This document shows positions 59,047 through 64,000 of a stretch of 64,000 bases of DNA, one piece after another. Position 1 is the stretch's first letter. Each line of letters starts with the position of its first letter. The stretch spans positions 1 to 64,000 of the forward strand of contig NZ_JAVREH010000008.1 in the NCBI RefSeq assembly GCF_031845305.1, in the 5' to 3' direction. Both the position numbers and the translations under genes were made by a program. The notes beneath the pieces were generated by a model that made no database searches, was not told where the DNA came from, and worked only from the letters and a program-made list of their open reading frames with translations. This stretch comes from Jatrophihabitans_A lederbergiae (lineage in GTDB: Bacteria; Actinomycetota; Actinomycetes; Mycobacteriales; Jatrophihabitantaceae).

Positions 59047-60532
59047 TTAGGTCGACATGGCCACGTCGTCGACGGACATAGTTGGCTGGCCGTCCGCGGC
59101 GCTTCGCACGCGGACGATCCCCCAGCCGACGAGCGCTGCAGCCGCAGCCGTGAGTGCGAGGCCGGCAATCGTGACCGCCTCCCGGAACTGCGCGGTTTGG
59201 TGCATGCTCCAGTTCGATGTGGCAATTCGGCCGGTGAATAGCGTCGCGAGGATGGTGCCGGAGGCGGCGATGCCGACGCCGGTAGCGACTTCGGATGCGG
59301 TGTCGACGAGCGCCGCGCCGATCGAGGTCCGGTTCTCGGGCAGACCACGGAGCACGTTGGTCCCCGCGACGACGCCGTTCACGCGAATCCCAGCAGCCAC
59401 GAGCACGAGGGCAATCGCGATCCACAGGTATCCGAAGCTACCCAACACGGCGTAGACGGCAAGCCCGAACACGACCGCTGCGGCACTGAGCCATGCGGCC
59501 CGGTCGAAACCAACCCGTTCCACGAACTTACTGACGAAAGGGCCGGCTGCGACGAGGACGATGACCTGCGGCAGCATCCCGATGGCGGCGTGTGCGGGCG
59601 TCCACCCCCAGTCGAGCTGCAGCTGCAGCGTCACCAGGTAACCGAGACCGGCGGTCGCCAGCCCGGCGGCGGCCTTATAAGCCAGCCCGCTCGAGACCAG
59701 TGGGCGAGCAACGAGCTTCAGGTCGAGAAGCGGGTAACGCGCTGAACGCTCGCGGCGGATGAAGAGAATCGCGCCCATGACGGTCGCAGCGGTGGCCGTC
59801 CACGGCGCCCACCCACCCGCGCCTTCGTTGACGAACAGGGTGGGGGCCGACGAGGACGAGCACGATCGTCGCGGTGCCCAGCACCGCTCCGAGGACGTCC
59901 ACCGGCTCGCGGTGGAGTTCAGCCGCCTCGTCCGAAGCGATGCCTGCTCGGATGCCGATGATCGCGAGCACGGCAATCGGCACGTTCACCAGCAGCAGGA
60001 CCTGCCACGGTGCGATCGCGAGCACGAAGCCACCCACTGTCGGGCCGATCGCGAGCCCGACCAGACCCACGGTCGAGATGAGCGTTATCGCACGCACGCG
60101 GAGGCCGTCCTCGGCGAACAGCCGGAAAGCCAGCGCCATCGATCCTGGGGTAGTCATCGCGGCCGCAATGCCCATCACCACCCGGACGGCGATCAGCTGC
60201 TCGGCAGTCGTGACGAACGCGGTCGCCAGGCTCGCTACCCCGAGCAGGACGAGCCCGATGAGCATGATCCGTCGCCGACCCAGCCGGTCGGCAATCGCGC
60301 CGAACGCCAGCATCAACCCGCCGAACACGACCGCGTATGCGCCGGTCACCCACTGCAACGCGGTCGTCGAAGCGTGGAGTTCACGTCCGATCGTGGGCAA
60401 CGCGATGTTCAGGATCGAGTTGTCCAGCATCTCGAAGAGAAACACTGCGGACAGTCCCGCCAAGGCGACCCATACTTCCCGCAACGATTGAGGAGAACGC
60501 GGAGAGTTGACGGTGGTGTTTTCGGAGAACAT
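59047..60532 (-). pseudogene. MFS drug-efflux pump (DHA2/EmrB-like), one frameshift
   Basis: The first ~230 residues from ATG 60532 are a normal 14-TMS DHA2 pump (LDNSILNIALPTIGRELHAS; GAIADRLGRRRIMLIG; GSMALAFRLFAEDGLR). Near 59850, at VLVLVGPHP, the frame breaks. The expected APTLFVNEGAGGWAPWTAT continues in another frame to the end at 59047. One base restores ~490 residues. It is divergent from the TetR gene at 60583, which would have repressed it. Confidence 0.85.
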
Positions 60533-60541
60533 GCGAGTATG

Positions 60542-60553
60542 TTAGTACACTAA
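60542..60553. promoter_or_regulatory. Operator candidate between MFS pump and TetR gene
   Basis: TTAGT-AC-ACTAA is a perfect 5-bp inverted repeat in the 50-bp divergent promoter. It is a likely site for the TetR protein encoded at 60583. Confidence 0.5.
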
Positions 60554-60582
60554 GCTTAATCACACAAGAGAGTGGGGAACGG

Positions 60583-61197
60583 ATGTCCAGGACCGGAGCG
60601 CGAGGCGGGCCGCAGACACGGGCGATGATCGCGGAGGTCGCGGCTCGGTTGTTCCTCGAGCGCGGGTTCGACACGGTCACGGTCGCCGACGTCGCGCAGG
60701 AGGCGGGGGTCTCGAGCGTGACGGTCTTCAAGCACTTCCCGCGCAAGGAGGACCTCTTCCTGGATCGCTCGGTCGACGCCGTCGAGCTCCTGCGCTCGGC
60801 GGTGCGCGACCGCGCCCCGGGCGTCGACGTGCTGGCGTCCCTGCGGGATATGACCCTCCGTCTCGTCGGCGCCCGTCACCCGCTCTCCGGCGTCAACGAC
60901 CGATCCATCCCCTTCTTCCGGACCGTCGCGGCCTCGCCCGCGCTGGTCGCGCGTGCGAGAGAGATCGCCGCCGATCTTCAGCGGACCCTCGCCGAGGAGC
61001 TCGAACGCGACCCGACCTTCGAGGGCGATGCGACGTTGCTCGCCGCCTTCTTCATCGCCGGTTACGGCACCGTGATGGTGGAGACCGCGCGTCGCCTCAT
61101 CGCCGAGGAGGCTCCGAGCGCCGTGATGGACGACCACCGCGCGCGCTTCGAGCGGCTGTTCGACGCCCTCCGCAGCGGGGTCGTCCCCCGACCGTGA
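60583..61197 (+). CDS. TetR-family repressor beside the MFS pump
   Basis: 204 residues from ATG 60583. HTH: ARLFLERGFDTVTVADVAQE with SSVTVFKHFPRKEDLFLD. The C-terminal domain is the AcrR/TetR_C type. Typical local repressor of a divergent efflux gene; here the pump itself is broken. Confidence 0.9.
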   Translation: MSRTGARGGPQTRAMIAEVAARLFLERGFDTVTVADVAQEAGVSSVTVFKHFPRKEDLFLDRSVDAVELLRSAVRDRAPGVDVLASLRDMTLRLVGARHPLSGVNDRSIPFFRTVAASPALVARAREIAADLQRTLAEELERDPTFEGDATLLAAFFIAGYGTVMVETARRLIAEEAPSAVMDDHRARFERLFDALRSGVVPRP

Positions 61198-61409
61198 GAG
61201 TCAAGAGGCATCGGCCGGGCAGTTCGGTGCTGAGGGAGAGCTCCCGCCATCGGTCGAGCTCGTCGTGCAACGATGCCGAGCTTGCTGCCGACCAACGCGC
61301 AGTCAGACCCGCAGCTGTTGGCCCAAGCCGCAGGCGCGGAGCTGCAGGTCGTGCAGGGCGGCACGCGCGATCCGGGCGAACGGCGGGTCGTTGTCCGACG
61401 GGTCCAGCG

Positions 61410-62003
61410 GGCGAAGGCGAAGAGGACGTTCGCGGTCTTCGCCTGCGCGTAGGACAGGCCGGGGTCGTAGGTCTTGGTGAAGTTGGGGTCGTCCCACCGG
61501 ATGCCGGCGAAGCGGTGCGCTCCCGAGGAGACGTTGACCACCCGTGCGCCGTGGGCGGCGCGGAGCGCGTCGTGCAGGGCGAGCGTCAGCTGGAAGTGCC
61601 CGAGGTGGCTGGTGGCGAACTGCACCTCGAAGCCGCGGCTGTCGCGGACGACGCTGTCGGGTGTGGGGACGGCGGCGTTGTTGACGAGGATGTGGAGCGG
61701 GCGGCTGGTGGTGTTCCAGGCGTCAGCGAACGCGTTGATCGTGTCCGGGTCGAGCAGGTCCATGCGGTGCACCTCGACCCGGTTGATCCCGGAGAGGTTC
61801 TGCGCGGCGCGGTCGGGGTTGCGGGCGGGCACCGTGACGGAGGCGCCGGCCCGCGCCAGGGGGCGGGTTGCGGCGAGGCCGATGCCGGAGTGCCCGCCGG
61901 TGACGATCGCGTTGACGCCGGCGAGGTCCACGCCAGCGAGGACGTCGTCGGCAGTCGACGCGGCGGTGAATCCGGAGCCGAGCGGGCGTTGCTGGTCTCT
62001 CAT
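61410..62003 (-). pseudogene. Short-chain dehydrogenase, truncated at the C-terminus
   Basis: From ATG 62003 the SDR pattern is clear: NAIVTGGHSGIGLAATRPLA, LHILVNNAAVPTP, NVSSGAHRFAGI, and the catalytic YAQAKTAN (Tyr ~185, Lys ~189). Similarity ends at NVLFAFA (~61410). The frame goes on without homology, antisense to the TetR gene. A different frame gives a short LDPSDNDPPFARIARAALHD tail to 61303. About the last third of a retinol-dehydrogenase-like SDR is lost. Confidence 0.75.
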
Positions 62004-62101
62004 AGCGGGTGTCCTTCCGGCGGGGGTGAGGTCGTGGCCGTCTGTCCGGGAGCGCCCGGGCCCGCGGTGTGCGGGGCCCGGTCCCGGGCGGTGCGGGGGG
62101 G

Positions 62102-63040
62102 CTACTTCGAGTCGATGCGGCCCGCCGGCTCCGTCGACGCGCCGGCGGTCACCTCGTCCCAGGCGGCGCCGTCGATGTTGAGCGCCTTCTTCAGGAACGC
62201 CGTCGAGGTGCGGCGGACCAGGTCCACGCGCTCCGGGCTCTCGTCGGTGGTGTCGGTGGCCTGGTAGGCGTGCACGCCGCCGAGGGAGTGTCCCCCGCCG
62301 AACAGGGTCACGAGGCTCTGAGCGCCGGGGCTGAGCGTGTACACGTCGGTGAACCAGTCCGGGCCGCGCGTGGACAGCGGCGACTGGTCGTGGTCGCCGG
62401 CGACGACGAGGGTCGGGGTGTTCATCCGGGCGAAGTCCGGGCTCATGAAGGAGAAGCGCTCCTGCGCGAACGGGGTGAGGTTCTGCCCGCCGACACCGGT
62501 CGTCGCCAGCAGCACGCCGGCCTTGACCCGCGCGTCGGTCGCGTCCGTGCCGGGCTGGCCGTCCGCGCCGACGACGCGGGCGCCGAGGAGCATGCCGACC
62601 GACTGGCCGCCCCAGGAGTGGCCGGCGACGGCGAGGCGGTTCCGGTCGACCCGGTCGGCGAGGCCCGGAACCGCGGCGACGACCGTGCCGAGGTCGTCGA
62701 TGACCCGCTCGATGTCCTCGACGCGGGTGCGTCAGATGTTCGGGTAGCGCGGGTCCGCGGGGGTCAAGCCCAGGGTGAGCGAGTCGAGGAACGTCGGCTG
62801 GACGACGACGAACCCGTTGGCGGCCCAGAAGTCCACGAGCGGGTCGTAGGAGTCCATCGCGAGACCGAACCCGTGCGCGAACACGATCACCGGCAGGTCG
62901 GTGCCGTCCGCCGGGGCGGTCACCCGCACCTGCAGATCGTCGCCACGGCCGGGCGCGGAGAGGACGACGGGCTTGACGGACAGGATCTGGTTGGCGGGCG
63001 TCGTGCTGGCGCGGGGAGTGACCGCGTCGAAAGCAGGCAT
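62102..63040 (-). pseudogene. Alpha/beta-hydrolase (chlorophyllase/dienelactone-like) with in-frame TGA
   Basis: From ATG 63040 the fold begins normally (LPVIVFAHGFGLAMDSYDPL, GFVVVQPTFLDS). After ADPRYPNI a TGA (62734-62732) interrupts. The same frame then continues RTRVEDIERVIDDLGTVVAA, VAGHSWGGQSVGMLLGARVV (nucleophile Ser) and GDHDQSPLST to 62102. Family sequences usually have Trp at the stop position, so TGG to TGA is the simplest change. Without readthrough the nucleophile is lost. Divergent from the TetR gene at 63195. Confidence 0.85.
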
Positions 63041-63096
63041 TGGATGTCCTTCCGGGGCAGGTGAGCCGGTGGGGCGGCGGCGCGTGCTTGAGAAAC

Positions 63097-63134
63097 GGAG
63101 CAACGCTCCGTTCTACTATATGGAGCAACGCTCC
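63097..63134. promoter_or_regulatory. Twin TetR operators
   Basis: GGAGC-AAC-GCTCC occurs twice (63097-63109 and 63122-63134), centre to centre 25 bp, in the divergent promoter of the hydrolase and the TetR gene. Each extends to ACGGAGC/GCTCCGT-like arms. Classic TetR-type operators, arranged for two dimers. Confidence 0.8.
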
Positions 63135-63194
63135 GTATTGTAAGCGACCTCGAGCCGTGCTCCGCCTGTCCTGCTCTGTGCGAGGATCGACCCC

Positions 63195-63815
63195 ATGCCC
63201 GCGGCCCGACCGACGCCGGAGATCCCGAGGCGGCGCCCCGACGTCGAGCGCAACGAGCGCGCCCTGCTCGACGCGGCAGCGAAGGTGTTCGCCGCCTCCG
63301 GTGTCGACGCGACCGTGCGGGAGGTGTCCGCGGCCGCGGGCGTCGGGATGGGGACGCTCTACCGGCACTTCCCCACCCGGGCGGACCTCGTCGTGGCGGT
63401 GTACCGGCACCAGGTCGACGCGTGCGCGGAGGCGGGCCCCGCCCTGATGGCGTCGGCGTCGTCACCGTTCGCGGCCGTGCTGGAGTGGCTACACCTCTTC
63501 GTGGACTTCCTCGGCACCAAGCACGGGCTGGCAAGGGTGTGGCAGGGCGACTCAGCCGGGTTCACCGTCCTGCACGAGATGTTCCTGGAGCGGCTCGTCC
63601 CGGTCCTGGCCGACCTGCTCGCGGCGGCGCGCGCGTCCGGAGAGGTGGTCGCGGACATCGGCGCGTACGAGCTCGTACGCGCGGTCGGGGACCTGGTCGC
63701 GTGGACCCCGCAGGACCCGGACTACGACGTCCGACGGATCGTCACCCTCCTCGTCACCGGTCTCCGCCAGGAGCAACCCGCATCGGAGGCAACCCAGACG
63801 CCCCGACCGTGCTGA
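63195..63815 (+). CDS. TetR-family repressor with twin operators
   Basis: 206 residues from ATG 63195. HTH: AAKVFAASGVDATVREVSAA with VGMGTLYRHFPTRADLVVAV. The C-terminal domain resembles the SACE_7040/TetR_C_33-like type. Located 60 bp beyond the twin GGAGC-AAC-GCTCC operators and divergent from the hydrolase, so it should control that gene and the SDR. 63816-64000 contains nothing that I can support. Confidence 0.9.
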   Translation: MPAARPTPEIPRRRPDVERNERALLDAAAKVFAASGVDATVREVSAAAGVGMGTLYRHFPTRADLVVAVYRHQVDACAEAGPALMASASSPFAAVLEWLHLFVDFLGTKHGLARVWQGDSAGFTVLHEMFLERLVPVLADLLAAARASGEVVADIGAYELVRAVGDLVAWTPQDPDYDVRRIVTLLVTGLRQEQPASEATQTPRPC

Positions 63816-64000
63816 TCGGTGCCCCCACAATGTTCTCCGCCTGGCGGTCAGACCCGGGAGCCCCGCTTCGGCGATCGCCAGGCCCTCGCCGACGCCCCTC
63901 GGCGGGAAGTCGGCCTCCCGGGCGTAAGGACCTGCAGAGGCAGGTCTTGCCGCCTGGCCGAGCGCGCCCCCGCGGCAACGTCGCTGTCGACACCAAGCCG

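Overview
The window is high-GC DNA (many GTG starts, GC-rich third codon positions, GHKL sensor kinases, ANTAR and GlxA regulators, IS families typical of actinomycetes). It most likely comes from an actinobacterial chromosome, in an accessory stretch full of mobile-element scars. A tRNA with a CAT anticodon is at 40.2 kb, and the 3' third of a tRNA-Asn at 43.2 kb. Both mark old integration sites.

The most interesting region is 0.4-11.7 kb. A GlxA-type regulator and an amino-acid permease precede eight tightly packed, mostly overlapping genes: an N-hydroxylating flavin monooxygenase, a class-III (diaminobutyrate-type) aminotransferase, a second N-hydroxylating monooxygenase, a small cupin, a glycine-oxidase-like flavoenzyme, a serine O-acetyltransferase, a methionyl-tRNA-synthetase-like enzyme and a membrane protein. 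N-hydroxylase + cupin + MetRS-like protein + glycine-oxidase homologue is the known signature of bacterial N-N bond (hydrazine) formation, as in the s56-p1 and triacsin pathways. Here the cupin and MetRS parts are separate genes, and the aminotransferase and second hydroxylase suggest a substrate other than plain lysine. I read it as an undescribed hydrazine-type small-molecule cluster.

11.7-26.3 kb is an insertion landing zone: a PIN-domain/HTH toxin-antitoxin pair whose toxin 3' end was replaced by an IS630 remnant; a small redox/detoxification group (MBL hydrolase, cupin, two NmrA-like reductases, TetR); a truncated CPCC protein; a Tn402/Tn5053-like transposon (TniB-, TniA- and resolvase-like genes); a frameshifted phosphatase; a GNAT enzyme; a resolvase/IS1380 chimera; and a full IS4-family element with a 10-bp target duplication. 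A second, inverted copy of the same IS (identical over the 127 bp visible) forms the left edge of the window, so the two bracket about 24.7 kb.

26.3-38.5 kb carries a VOC protein, decayed drug-export permeases, a MacB-like ABC exporter operon (lipoprotein, two ATPases, FtsX permease) flanked by an orphan response regulator and an orphan histidine kinase, then a complete two-component system divergent from a DUF347 membrane protein. 39.2-44.7 kb holds a decayed large serine recombinase beside the tRNA, rtcB, a GAF-ANTAR regulator, and an AbiEi-MntA fusion with HepT and a near-perfect operator palindrome.

44.7-53.2 kb is a catabolic regulon: HMG-CoA-lyase-like enzyme, family-III CoA-transferase, a GTP cyclohydrolase II with a RibB stub, FMN reductase and flavin reductase on the minus strand; AraC regulator, aldehyde dehydrogenase and LLM-class flavin monooxygenase on the plus strand. 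Four promoters share paired 21-bp-spaced repeats about 33 bp upstream of a conserved TAGCGT/TACCGT -10 box, probably the AraC regulator's operators. 53.7-58.9 kb encodes an ABC ATPase, its permease and a large secreted beta-propeller phosphoesterase. 59-64 kb holds two TetR regulators beside broken genes: a frameshifted MFS pump, a truncated SDR, and a hydrolase with TGA in place of an expected Trp codon.
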